From Wolfiporia cocos (taxonomy: Eukaryota > Basidiomycota > Agaricomycetes > Polyporales > Phaeolaceae), in contig JACCLO010000007.1 in assembly GCA_029448655.1 (NCBI GenBank), positions 3,596,001-3,660,000 on the forward strand: a stretch of DNA of 64,000 bases. The letters run 5' to 3'. The position numbers were made by a program, and so were the translations under genes. Below the pieces are notes generated by a model, which was not told where the DNA came from, did not search any database, and was given only the letters and a program-made list of their open reading frames with translations. Below are positions 1 through 9,688 of the stretch, one piece after another; the stretch's first letter is position 1; every line of letters starts with the position of its first letter.

Positions 1-618
1 GGGATTTTACATCCCTTAGCCTGTCCATGCTTCAACAATGAGGTTGCCGTCTGTAGCCACATGGGTGTCACATCAGGGCTAAAAAACCACTGTCGATCTA
101 AGATCGCGAGACAGCAGCGCTCCACATCCCGAAGGAGTGGGCCACGTGCTTCTCTTCCAATGGGGCCCCAAATCCGTTTGACCCATGCTCGCACGCCGAG
201 CTGCCCGGAGGACTTATGCTATTGGCTACCGCGAGTGACCTATGGCAGGGTGATTTTTTACGTCACCGCCCTCACTGCTTTTCCCATAACGGGTTCAAAG
301 CAGGTCCCTTACGCCTGGGAGGCGGCTTTGGAAAATTCCCATGCCATCATAATGATGACCCTGTGGATAGTGATGGGGCGCTGAACAATGCTTGCCATGA
401 CAGGGGGTTGGGCGCACACAGGCAGACCGTCCCTTTTTCTCCACAGGCGGGTCTTAACCGCGCATAGTCCAAGCTTGTCAGCGAGGACCATGTCTCCTTG
501 ACCCTGGAGTCCGGGTTAGGTAGGCCTCCTGCCTAAAAAGGCGGTGTGGCTTCCCTGGTTGCCAATCCTCTGCCGAGGATGGCGATGTATCCCCCAGATC
601 TCAACTATCACCCCAATC

Positions 619-630
619 GCCTTGTCAGGC
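619..630 (-). other. Leader hairpin with TGTC (sense GACA) tetraloop
   Basis: GCCT-TGTC-AGGC forms a 4-bp stem. At the aligned position of the other A leader (62052-62065) the stem is CTCTT/AAGAG around the same loop, so both arms changed together. Confidence 0.6.
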
Positions 631-718
631 AGAAAGGGATGTGCGCAGCAACGAGCAATATACCCCTGTAGGATAGAAACCCAGGCCCAAGCGCAAGCGC
701 AAGGGCGGGGGTAGGGGG

Positions 719-729
719 AGATTTGTTCT
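719..729 (-). other. Putative self-primer binding site of the left-edge A element
   Basis: On the minus strand, two bases after the LTR end, 11 nt (AGAACAAATCT) are exactly complementary to the LTR stretch at 853-863 downstream of the TATA box. This fits Tf1-like self-priming rather than tRNA priming, since no TGG-type tRNA complement is present. Confidence 0.7.
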
Positions 730-731
730 TA

Positions 732-1427
732 TGACACAAACAAGGTTGTGGGACTCACACTATAGCTTGATAACGACTTGAAGGAGTTGTTGAAGCTGGT
801 GAGGAAACGCTTGTAGGCGCAGTAGAGATGTTATGTGACTATGCGATAGCAGAGAACAAATCTAAGGCTTATCGTAGCGATAGCCCTACTTATATACATG
901 CGTTGTTTGGTTACCAGTAAGGGAGCCAAACATGAAGACGGTCTGTGCGCAGACATAACTAATACAGCTAAGTCGTAAACTACAGTAGACCATGTGCGCC
1001 GGTAATGGCCGCACCAGTAAGAAACAGTGTTTGGACCGTGGGTCCATGTTGTGGAAGTGGCGTTGCTACGTTAGTAAGCCATGCATGTGATTCTTATATA
1101 CCGATATCGGGATATGAGTAATCGTAAGGGCATTGGCATGTGATAACGAACAGGCCGCTTATCCAATTGTACTGACATAGCCCGGTACCGGGATATGAGT
1201 GAGGCGCGTGACACCGGAGGTTAGTCCGCTGAGTCATTGACGCGTACGAACGTGTTATGTACGTGTTGTTATGACAGGTGGACGTATACCGCATTGTGTA
1301 CGTGTTGTTTGGTTGCGTGTACGTGTAGACGGGCGCTTAGCAGCGTAAACGTCTTCAAGGTCGTAGAAATACCAGATAAATAGGTAAAAATACGGGAAAA
1401 ATAGTGGCATGTCCCAAATCTGTGACA
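732..1427 (-). repeat. LTR, family A (5' LTR of the left-edge element)
   Basis: 696 bp. On the minus strand it begins TGTCACAGATTT and ends GTGTCA. A TATA box and the putative transcript start (AGATTTGTTCT, plus-strand 853-863) lie inside it. Other A LTRs are at 7595-8290, 11914-12167 (partial), 51790-52486 and 62163-62859. Confidence 0.92.
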
Positions 1428-1434
1428 CGCTTGT

Positions 1435-2531
1435 TGACACAGATGGCTCTGTGGGACTCACCACGCCAGTATCCTTGCGATGAACTAAGGCGACGAGGTG
1501 AGGTAGAGGTTATCAGACGCTATAGTAGGTGGAAGGTTCTTCTACGGCGTACGCCGAGAAGAATAGAACTAAAGTTAAAGAGCGCTTGGCTCCTACTTAT
1601 ATACATGTGTGCGGGAAGGTCACGTGCTACTAGCTAGCTATGTCCTTACCGGGTTATGTGGCTTTGCCAAGTGGCGAAGCTTATCTTATCTGATGTTTAG
1701 TTACTCTATCTAGAATGGCCGTGGAATGCCCTAATGGCCGACCCAATCGTAATAGAGGGATTATGTCTTTATTGTGATACTAACGTGGGCGCAGCCCGGG
1801 TATAGGTGAAGCCGGTTGCCGGATACCTTGCGGTATAATGGCGATTGGCCGTGCTTCGTTGGATGACCAAGGCGAGGCGCCGAGGTCGTTATGCTATTGG
1901 GCCAGCAGGCACCGTAGCATGTGATATGCCCGGACCGGAAGGTAACCGGGGCATGTGTTGGTCTTAGCCGTGAGGCGAGGACCGGTGTTTGGGCAACGCC
2001 GTGATGGCAGAAGCCCGGGACTTGGAGAGCGCCGAGTCCGTGGGATGGCCGAGAAGGCCGAGCCTATAGCGATATTGCCTTGGTGCTAATATAGTGCTAT
2101 TTGGCCGTGTTGCCATTATTATGCGAAGGCGTGGCGCGCCTGAGGTGCCATTGTGATCAAGGATCTTATGGCGGTGGGAAGCCGGGAAGGCCGACCCAAT
2201 AGTACAAGGCCGCGAGGCACTGTTTGTACTTGTGGACATTATTATGCGAGCGTGCCGCGCTCGGCCTATCATTATGATCTAGGATCTATGACGTGGCTGG
2301 TCTTGCTCTGACGGGCGAGACCTGTATGACGTATGCTGTAGTGTTGCTATTGGACGTGGTTGTACCGTAGCGTTACATAAGCTAGTCATGTGGTTGATAA
2401 GCCCAGTTAAGAGCTTGTCGTGGTGGCAATGGGGGTTAACCCGTAGATAACTTGTAGTTAGACGTATAAATCCCAGGTAAATTGCTATAATCGTAGGAAA
2501 AATGCTGTAAGCCCCAGATAAATCTGTGACA
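1435..2531 (-). repeat. LTR, family C (3' LTR of element C)
   Basis: 1097 bp. Minus-strand termini are TGTCACAGATTTATC and CTGTGTCA. It contains a TATA box (complement of 1598-1607) and a GGCGTACGCC palindrome. Solo copies at 13175-14268 and 56507-57584 with perfect 5-bp duplications confirm the boundaries. A 102-codon minus frame at 1964-2272 is open in every C LTR. Confidence 0.9.
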
Positions 2532-2600
2532 TTACCCCCGCTTTAGGTTTCATCGTCCCTGATGAAACTATTCCTCATTGTGTACGTCCCAAGAGCGGTA

Positions 2601-2823
2601 TAACGCGTGATGACGATGTGTCAAATGCCGTTATGGTGCTGCTTCAATTTTGTTAATTGAACAGGGATAAATGGGGGGTTTCAGGACTTTGTATTGGAAC
2701 CTGAGCGTTGTATGGGATAGCGATTGTATTCCTTATGGTGATTTGTAACGCGTGATAGCGAGGTGCTAAATGCCGTTACTAGCGATTATCAACGCGTGAT
2801 GACCAAGAGGTCAAATGCCGTTG
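2601..2823. repeat. Three copies of a covarying ~33-nt double-stem hairpin (class I)
   Basis: Copies at 2601-2633, 2746-2778 and 2790-2823. Each has outer stem XAACG/CGTTX, constant internal segments CGTGA and AATGC, and a variable inner stem: TGAC/GTCA, TAGC/GCTA and TGACC/GGTCA. The outer pair also switches from T-A to C-G in copy 3. A weaker fourth core (CGTGA, GAC/GTC, AATGC) is at 3413-3432. Paired substitutions point to a conserved RNA structure. Confidence 0.65.
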
Positions 2824-2872
2824 TTAGGGGGATGTAGTCTTGTTACTAGAGTGTATTGTCATTGTGCACGCG

Positions 2873-2943
2873 GATCCTAGAAGGAGGGGCTCTCCTGTTA
2901 TCGCTGAAGGTGTTCTAGTGCCTTTTCGCGACCTTTGTCGGAT
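2873..2943. repeat. Class II hairpin repeat, copy 1
   Basis: A degenerate ~70-bp unit beginning with hairpin AGGAG-GGGCT-CTCCT (2882-2896), followed by a tail shared with copies 2 and 3 that starts GTTATCGCTG. Confidence 0.6.
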
Positions 2944-3104
2944 TGTTGCTTTTGCTTATGACGTTACTCGTGATAGAAGGTGATATGGAAATGTTCCTCA
3001 TATAGTGCCTTTGAGTCTACTTGTAATCTGTGCTCCAATAGCTTGCCAAGCATATTAGAGGGTGCATTGTGTCGTTGTACGTATTTCGGATAAGCATTGT
3101 GCCG

Positions 3105-3174
3105 GATACCTGTAAGAAGGGGCTCTTCTGTTAACTCTGGAGATTTTCTAGTTTCTCTTCGAGTCCTTGGGCGG
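3105..3174. repeat. Class II hairpin repeat, copy 2
   Basis: Same unit as at 2873. The hairpin is AGAAG-GGGCT-CTTCT (3115-3129): same loop, compensated stem change. Confidence 0.6.
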
Positions 3175-4417
3175 TTATAGTGGCTTATGCGTAGTACCCG
3201 TTGAATGTAACATAGCGATGCTTTTTCGACGTCTATTGCCTAGCGGTGAATGGGATTGCAAGTTCCTTCATTCGCGTGGCGGGTGTCTTAGGCTTTGTGC
3301 TTGTACAGGGGTAATCCTACTTTGTACGACTTATGCGGTTGAACGGTTATTAAAGGACGTCGCCTTATGAACGTTTATGAGGCGTCGCCTCCCTAGTATC
3401 GCAAGTACTAAGCGTGAGACATTTGTCAATGCCCATTTGTTACAGGGGTTGTGTCCCCTAGTTAGATTGCTTCTATGTAGCGATCTCTTCGGAGTCGTAA
3501 GTTCCGGAATGAAGCTGTGCCTTCGTGGTTGTATGCACTATTTATTAACGAGTAGGCTTCTCGTGTAAAACCCCATAGTATAGGTACTAATCATTGTGCA
3601 TTATGTTCATATGCTTATGATTGTATTCCCTAGACTGTAATGTCGTTGCCGTAGTGAGGCCTTATTGGGTAACCGTGAGAACATACATCCTTGTCAGGAG
3701 TTGTCTCGTAAAGGTATATCCCGTAAGGGCTGAAGTCACGTGGTGGCGATGACAGTAGTTTCCAATGTGCTAGTATGTCGTTAAAGTCGTTCTTCGATTG
3801 AGTATGACATTGTAAGCGTGGGAACTGGGATGATCGTTGGGGAAGGATATATTTCGCTATTGGATAGATAGCTACTATATTCCTATTACATGGTTGTCGT
3901 CCATATACGAATAGGACAGTACGAGCATGAATGAGGGTAATCAGGCCTCTTAGTGCATGTCGTTTGTTGCTTTAATGACCGTAAGGTACATTTGTAAGCG
4001 TGGGATAGTGGACTTGTTAAGGTCCTGGGTGCGAAATTAGGGTTTCCACCCCCTCTTTCACGTTTGATCTCCCGATCGAACCTATCCAGATGGTTTTGGT
4101 TTTTAAAGAGGTTAAACCGCCTCTATACCCAGATAAGGGTGGGTGGATGTGGGCCGAAGGTATTCTTGTGGTATATCCATGTACGGCTGTATCCAGTGTA
4201 GTCGCTCGCATATGCGACCAGATTTTTATACTAAGGTTTCCAAGCCCTAGTTTGTCGGAATCGAAGGGTTTTCCAGGCCCATATTCGATGTAGTGACGAG
4301 ATGTAATCCTTTCTTGTCGTAAGGATACAGATCCGGATTTATTTATTGCGCGTCTCGACGGTGCAGGTTTCCGTAAACCAAGCAAATAAATGATAACCGA
4401 TTGCCAAATCGGCTTGA

Positions 4418-4489
4418 TTGTCCTAATAAGGGGGGCTCCCTTGTTATCTCTGGAAGTTTTCGAGTGCTTCTTCGAGACCTTTTGCGGAC
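4418..4489. repeat. Class II hairpin repeat, copy 3
   Basis: Same unit. The hairpin is AAGGG-GGGCT-CCCTT (4428-4442): loop constant, stem changed again on both arms. Confidence 0.6.
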
Positions 4490-4911
4490 GATCGCATTGA
4501 ATTGCTAAGGTGTATTTTTCGAATTCGGTTATTCTCCCCACAGAGAAAAGTTGAATCGAAGTGAAATCAAAATGAGGTAGCTAGCCTCGTGACGAATTTT
4601 GCGAGTGGCGTGCGAAATTGTCGATTTCAATACAGGGGGGGAACCGGTGTGGAACCGGTTGTGAATTCGGCGATTGTGCAAGAATGCCGAATGAAGTGTG
4701 ACTCTAGAAGCCTTGCGGCCTCCGCTACACTTCAAGGGAACGCGTATCAATAGCGTGTGTCCCTTGTTTTCCTTTCCTCTAACCCAGATTGCAAGATTCA
4801 ATGAAGTAATCTTGTTGCGATCTGTTTGTACGTGGGTGGCTGGTGGAAACAGCGCTGTACCCAATTATTTATAGACGCTTGTCAGACGTCTCTTCCCAAA
4901 CGGATGGTAAT

Positions 4912-4925
4912 TTCCTTGTCAGGAA
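4912..4925 (-). other. TGTC-loop hairpin in element C
   Basis: TTCCT-TGTC-AGGAA. Further examples of the type in C are TCCT-TGTC-AGGA at 3688-3699 and a 6-bp stem with one mismatch around TGTC at 5470-5487. Confidence 0.5.
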
Positions 4926-5039
4926 TTCCATTTACCGAAAGGGGTGCCCCCGTTCAAAGGTTCTTATGACATGTGACCAAATGACAGATGCTCAATAACC
5001 CGAATCCCCTTTTCAGGAGCGAAGACCGAAGTCAAACGG

Positions 5040-6392
5040 GCGCCGACGGATTATGTGAATCCTAATCGACTTGGTACTTAGGCATTCCCATAGTAATGAT
5101 AGTTATAAGCATATATTTGCCAAGCGTACGCGATCCTACGTCTAAGGGAACAGGTACTAGTATCGTTCTTCGATTGACTAAGTGTACCCGTAAGACGTAA
5201 AGGTTGCTTTTTATGTACATAAGCGACCTTAACCAGGCTTAGATAACCTGGGAACCAGCAGGCGACGCAGGATTTCCAGAGGCGAATACAAATGCTATTG
5301 GACGGTTTCTAAGCTACTTTACAAAGTAAGCTACTAGGAGCCGCCGCTAAAACTACATATTTATCTACTTATTGACTGGGATACCAGGGTACCTGAAAGA
5401 GAGCTCGTCATCAGCGATCAACGCTGAGTGGTCATGTCTAACACAAGAAGAACGGGGGCATGGTTAGGGGCGCCCTTGTCAGGACGCCGCGCGGAAGTTA
5501 GCCGACAGGTGTCTTCATCGAAGCGCGCGACTTCCTTCTAGAAAGAGAGTCGGTGACTGCCAGCGCTTGACAGGCTGGGTCACATGGTTGGGAATAGGAT
5601 ACACAGCCCATTTCCTCGCGGAGATGAGCTGGAAAGTGGTCGCAGTATTACACCGCGACCGGTCCACGCTTTAGTGGTAAGGCTTGCCATCTATAGCCAC
5701 CTGGGTGTCACATCAGGGCTAAAAAACCATTGTCGATCAAAGATCGCGAGAGATCAGCGCTCCACACATCAAAGATGGTGGGCTACGCGATCCTCTTCCA
5801 ATGGGGCCCCAAATCCGTTTGACCCAGGCTCGCACACCGAGCTGCCCGTAGGACTTACGCTATTGGTTACCGCGAGTGACCTCGGCTGGTTTGGCCTTGC
5901 GAGCCGCACCACCTCACCACTTGGATTCCCCGAAGGAGATCCCAAGCGGGCCCCTTACGCCTGGGGGGCGGCTTTGGAAGATTCCCACACCCTACTAAGG
6001 GAATACGCCGAAGCGCATATCCCTATGGGGATCCTACTGGTAGTGTTGGGTCCCTGAACAGGGATTGCCAAGACAGGGGGCTGCGCGCACACAGGCAGAC
6101 GGTCCCCTTTTCCCAATAGGCGGGTCTCAACCGCTGACAGCCGCAACCTTGCCAGGAAGCGACTGTCTCTCCTTAACCCTGGAGTCCGGGTTCGCAGGAC
6201 GCATGCTGCTGATTAGGCAAGCAGCGCCCCACTGGGTGGCAGCAGGCCGCTAAGCCCGCCGCCGATGTATCCCATATCCACAACCACGGAGCATACATCC
6301 CCTTTGCAGGAGAGTAGCGGCCCCTGCGCTATCTCAGACACCTGTAGGAGGAAAAACCCAGGCGCCACCAGTTAAGGAGGCGCAGGGGGGTA
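5040..6392 (-). other. 5' leader of element C, homologous to the A leader
   Basis: Blocks such as TGGGTGTCACATCAGGGCTA (5702-5721) recur in both A leaders (63-82 and 61496-61515). Plus-strand frames here are coincidental, since the element reads leftward. The expected self-primer site is missing because about 64 bp of the adjoining LTR end is deleted. Confidence 0.6.
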
Positions 6393-7425
6393 GGTAGTTG
6401 AGGTTATCAGACGCTATAGTAGGTGGAAGGTTCTTCTACGGCGTACGCCGAGAAGAATAGAACTAAAGTTAAAGAGCGCTTGGCTCCTACTTATATACAT
6501 GTGTGCGGGAAGGTCACGTGCTACTAGCTAGCTATGTCCTTACCGGGTTATGTGGCTTTGCCAAGTGGCGAAGCTTATCTTATCTGATGTTTAGTTACTC
6601 TATCTAGAATGGCCGTGGAATGCCCTAATGGCCGACCCAATCGTAATAGAGGGATTATGTCTTTATTGTGATACTAACGCGGGCGCAGCCCGGGTATAGG
6701 TGAAGCCGGTTGCCGGATACCTTGCGGTATAATGGCGATTGGCCGTGCTTCGTTGGATGACCAAGGCGAGGCGCCGAGGTCGTTATGCTATTGGGCCAGC
6801 AGGCACCGTAGCATGTGATATGCCCGGACCGGAAGGTAACCGGGGCATGTGTTGGTCTTAGCCGTGAGGCGAGGACCGGTGTTTGGGCAACGCCGTGATG
6901 GCAGAAGCCCGGGACTTGGAGAGCGCCGAGTCCGTGGGATGGCCGAGAAGGCCGAGCCTATAGCGATATTGCCTTGGTGCTAATATAGTGCTATTTGGCC
7001 GTGTTGCCATTATTATGCGAAGGCGTGGCGCGCCTGAGGTGCCATTGTGATCAAGGATCTTATGGCGGTGGGAAGCCGGGAAGGCCGACCCAATAGTACA
7101 AGGCCGCGAGGCACTGTTTGTACTTGTGGACATTATTATGCGAGCGTGCCGCGCTCGGCCTATCATTATGATCTAGGATCTATGACGTGGCTGGTCTTGC
7201 TCTGACGGGCGAGACCTGTATGACGTATGCTGTAGTGTTGCTATTGGACGTGGTTGTACCGTAGCGTTACATAAGCTAGTCATGTGGTTGATAAGCCCAG
7301 TTAAGAGCTTGTCGTGGTGGCAATGGGGGTTAACCCGTAGATAACTTGTAGTTAGACGTATAAATCCCAGGTAAATTGCTATAATCGTAGGAAAAATGCT
7401 GTAAGCCCCAGATAAATCTGTGACA
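6393..7425 (-). repeat. LTR, family C (5' LTR of element C, truncated)
   Basis: Nearly identical to 1500-2531 but lacks about 64 bp at its U5 end next to the leader, where the tract ending CTGTGTCA should be. The left boundary is approximate. Confidence 0.85.
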
Positions 7426-7594
7426 CGGTGATAAGATTGCTCAGCTCATCTGCGAAGTTGCTAAGGACCCGCACATTACTCTACACGGAAAATCTTACTT
7501 TGAAAAGATTAAATCCGAGCGCGGTACTGGTGGATTCGGCTCCACAGGAAAGTAATCGTTCCATTAGGGACAATGAAACCTGAAGAGGGGGTAA
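7426..7594 (+). pseudogene. 3' end of an A-family pol (dUTPase motifs 4-5) plus polypurine tract
   Basis: Encodes the end of dUTPase (motif 4 GDKIAQLIC and the Gly-rich motif 5 ending GGFGSTGK), stop at about 7554, then the purine tract GAAGAGGGGGTAA before the LTR at 7595. It matches 11746-11913 closely. Everything upstream is replaced by the C LTR. Confidence 0.8.
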
Positions 7595-8290
7595 TGTCAC
7601 AGATTTGGGACATGCCACTATTTTTCCCGTATTTTTACCTATTTATCTGGTATTTCTACGACCTTGAAGACGTTTACGCTGCTAAGCGCCCGTCTACACG
7701 TACACGCAACCAAACAACACGTACACAACGCGGTATACGTCCACCTGTCATAACAACACGTACATAACACGTTTGTACGCGTCAATGACTCAGCGGACTA
7801 ACCTCCGGTGTCACGCGCCTCACTCATATCCCGGTACCGGGCTATGTCAGTACAATTGGATAAGCGGCCTGTTCGTTATCACATGCCAATGCCCTTACGA
7901 TTACTCATATCCCGATATCGGTATATAAGAATCACATGCATGGCTTACTAACGTAGCAACGCCACTTCCACAACATGGACCCACGGTCCAAACACTGTTT
8001 CTTACTGGTGCGGCCATTACCGGCGCACATGGTCTACTGTAGTTTACGACTTAGCTGTATTAGTTATGTCTGCGCACAGACCGTCTTCATGTTTGGCTCC
8101 CTTACTGGTAACCAAACAACGCATGTATATAAGTAGGGCTATCGCTACGATAAGCCTTAGATTTGTTCTCTGCTATCGCATAGTCACATAACATCTCTAC
8201 TGCGCCTACAAGCGTTTCCTCACCAGCTTCAACAACTCCTTCAAGTCGTTATCAAGCTATAGTGTGAGTCCCACAACCTTGTTTGTGTCA
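7595..8290 (+). repeat. LTR, family A
   Basis: 696 bp, TGTCACAGATTT...TTGTGTCA. It is the 3' LTR of the fragment on its left. On its right it joins directly to the RNase H part of pol, without leader or primer site and without target duplication. The likeliest reading is two A elements sharing an LTR, the second with a deletion from its leader into pol. Confidence 0.9.
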
Positions 8291-8754
8291 AAGCGGAAGC
8301 CTTCCAAACTCTCAAGGAAGCTTTCACATTGGCTCCAATACTCCGGATCCCAGATCAGGAGTCCCCGTTCCGCGTGGAAGCGGATTCTTCCGATTACGCA
8401 ACTGGTGCAGTGCTATCACAATACTCTTCAGAGGATAAGCTCTGGCACCCAGTAGCCTTGTACTCGAAATCTCTATCAGCACCCGAAAGGAACTATGAGA
8501 TTTACGATAAGGAGTTGCTCGCAATCATCCGCGCTCTAGAGGAATGGAGACATTACCTCGAAGGACATCCGCACAAATTTGAAGTATGGTCGGATCATCT
8601 CAATCTGATATATTTCAAATCGGCACAACGGCTAACCCGGAGACAGGCACGTTGGAGTCTTTACCTGACAAGGTTCAACTTCTCCATGTGCCACAAACCC
8701 GGTAAAACAATGCTTACGGCTGATCCTCTGTCACGAAGGCCAGACCATGAAGAG

Positions 8755-8997
8755 TGTCACAGATTATACCTGTAAAGGCATCTGGACGTTACGGAGTAAT
8801 TAACTAGGGTATACAGAGGGAATACGTGGGTATAACCTGAACAAGGCTACCCGTAGACGCTAAGCGTGGGAATCTGAACTGCAGATATAGCCGGACCCTT
8901 GATAACAGCCAAGCTGTTATCGTAGCCCTTTTGGGGGAGTGGTCTATAACACCACTCATAAGCGCGTTGCATTGGGTCCGCTGCGCGTCTTGTGATA
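8755..8997 (+). repeat. TRIM 5' LTR
   Basis: Begins TGTCACAG and ends TGTGATA. It holds a TATA-like ATATAG (8885-8890) and a 9-bp hairpin GATAACAGC/GCTGTTATC (8901-8921) covering the putative transcript start. Confidence 0.88.
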
Positions 8998-8999
8998 TA

Positions 9000-9009
9000 A
9001 TAACAGCTT
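9000..9009 (+). other. Putative self-primer binding site of the TRIM
   Basis: ATAACAGCTT starts two bases after the 5' LTR. It is complementary to AAGCTGTTAT at 8911-8920 in the LTR: 10 nt, with the eleventh mismatched. Confidence 0.55.
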
Positions 9010-9445
9010 ACCCGGTCGCCGGTTCGAACCTGGGCAGTGGCAAACGCTAATTGGGGGCGTTAATAAGTCACATGCCTGGGGCGCTTCCGAACCACTGGCG
9101 GCTGAGGGAAAAGTACCCACCACGTGACCCCCATGTATCACGGGGCCCCGCTTGATTCGGGGATAAGATTGGTCAAAAGTTGCGTGGTAAAAACTACTAT
9201 TAAATAGCCTTAACCCGCTCCCAAAATCCAGGGATTAAGTCGGGCCTTCAAGAGGTTGGCACACACGTCACAAAATAACGAGGGGGGAGACGGGCTCCCT
9301 ACCACCGGACTAGTGACCCGGTGGGTAACATATAAATAACCGCGTGACACATGCATAGTAGAAGTGATACTTAGTACCGGGGGCGGCTTGATGCAGCCTA
9401 GTTACCTCCTTAACCAGAGACGGTTAATCCTTGAAGTGGGGGTAA

Positions 9446-9688
9446 TGTCACAGATTATACCTGTAAAGGCATCTGGACGTTACGGAGTAATTAACTAGGG
9501 TATACAGAGGGAATACGTGGGTATAACCTGAACAAGGCTACACGTAGACGCTAAGCGTGGGAATCTGAACTGCAGATATAGCCGGACCCTTGATAACAGC
9601 CAAGCTGTTATCGTAGCCCTTTTGGGGGAGTGGTCTATAACACCACTCATAAGCGCGTTGCATTGGGTCCGCTGCGCGTCTTGTGATA
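9446..9688 (+). repeat. TRIM 3' LTR
   Basis: 243 bp, one visible difference from the 5' LTR (CCCGTA versus CACGTA). Directly preceded by the purine tract at 9433-9445. Confidence 0.88.

Larger units (their letters stand above)
1..1427 (-). mobile_element. 5' end of an A-family Ty3/gypsy element, cut by window edge
   Basis: Positions 1-731 closely match the leader of the complete A element (61431-62162) and 732-1427 is its 5' LTR. The body (ORF1, gag, pol) would lie left of the window. Seven bases (1428-1434) separate it from the neighbouring C LTR; the first five (CGCTT) would be the right-hand target duplication, whose partner is outside the window. The identification rests on near-identity to the complete copy, including the primer-binding position. 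Confidence 0.88.
1435..7425 (-). mobile_element. Element C: large non-autonomous LTR retrotransposon
   Basis: About 6 kb, minus orientation: 3' LTR 1435-2531, interior 2532-6392, 5' LTR about 6393-7425. The purine tract before the 3' LTR (complement of 2532-2542) resembles that of A. No frame in the 3.9-kb interior encodes a recognisable Gag or Pol motif; the longest minus frames (174 and 111 codons at 4017-4541 and 4529-4864) resemble nothing I know. The leader half resembles the A leader, suggesting mobilisation by A-type proteins. The flanks differ (A leader/LTR on the left, A dUTPase on the right) and show no target duplication, so at least one end has recombined. Confidence 0.75.
8755..9688 (+). 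mobile_element. TRIM/SMART-type miniature LTR retrotransposon
   Basis: 934 bp, with 243-bp direct repeats (8755-8997 and 9446-9688) that differ at one position I can see, a 448-bp non-coding interior, a purine tract (GAAGTGGGGGTAA) just before the 3' LTR, and a perfect 5-bp duplication AAGAG (8750-8754 and 9689-9693). Removing it restores the pol frame exactly. Orientation follows from the purine tract and the primer site. Too small to be autonomous. Confidence 0.9.

Noticed and set aside
4017..4864. Minus-strand frames of 174 and 111 codons in element C
   Set aside because: No similarity to Gag, Pol or ORF1 of A and E, no second copy to compare, and codon content looks random.
8961..9040. 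tRNA-like stretch spanning the TRIM LTR end, with a B-box-like GGTTCGAACC at 9021-9030
   Set aside because: The T-arm-like part pairs only partly and no acceptor stem or anticodon arm folds convincingly. The neighbouring sequence is better explained by the self-primer site.
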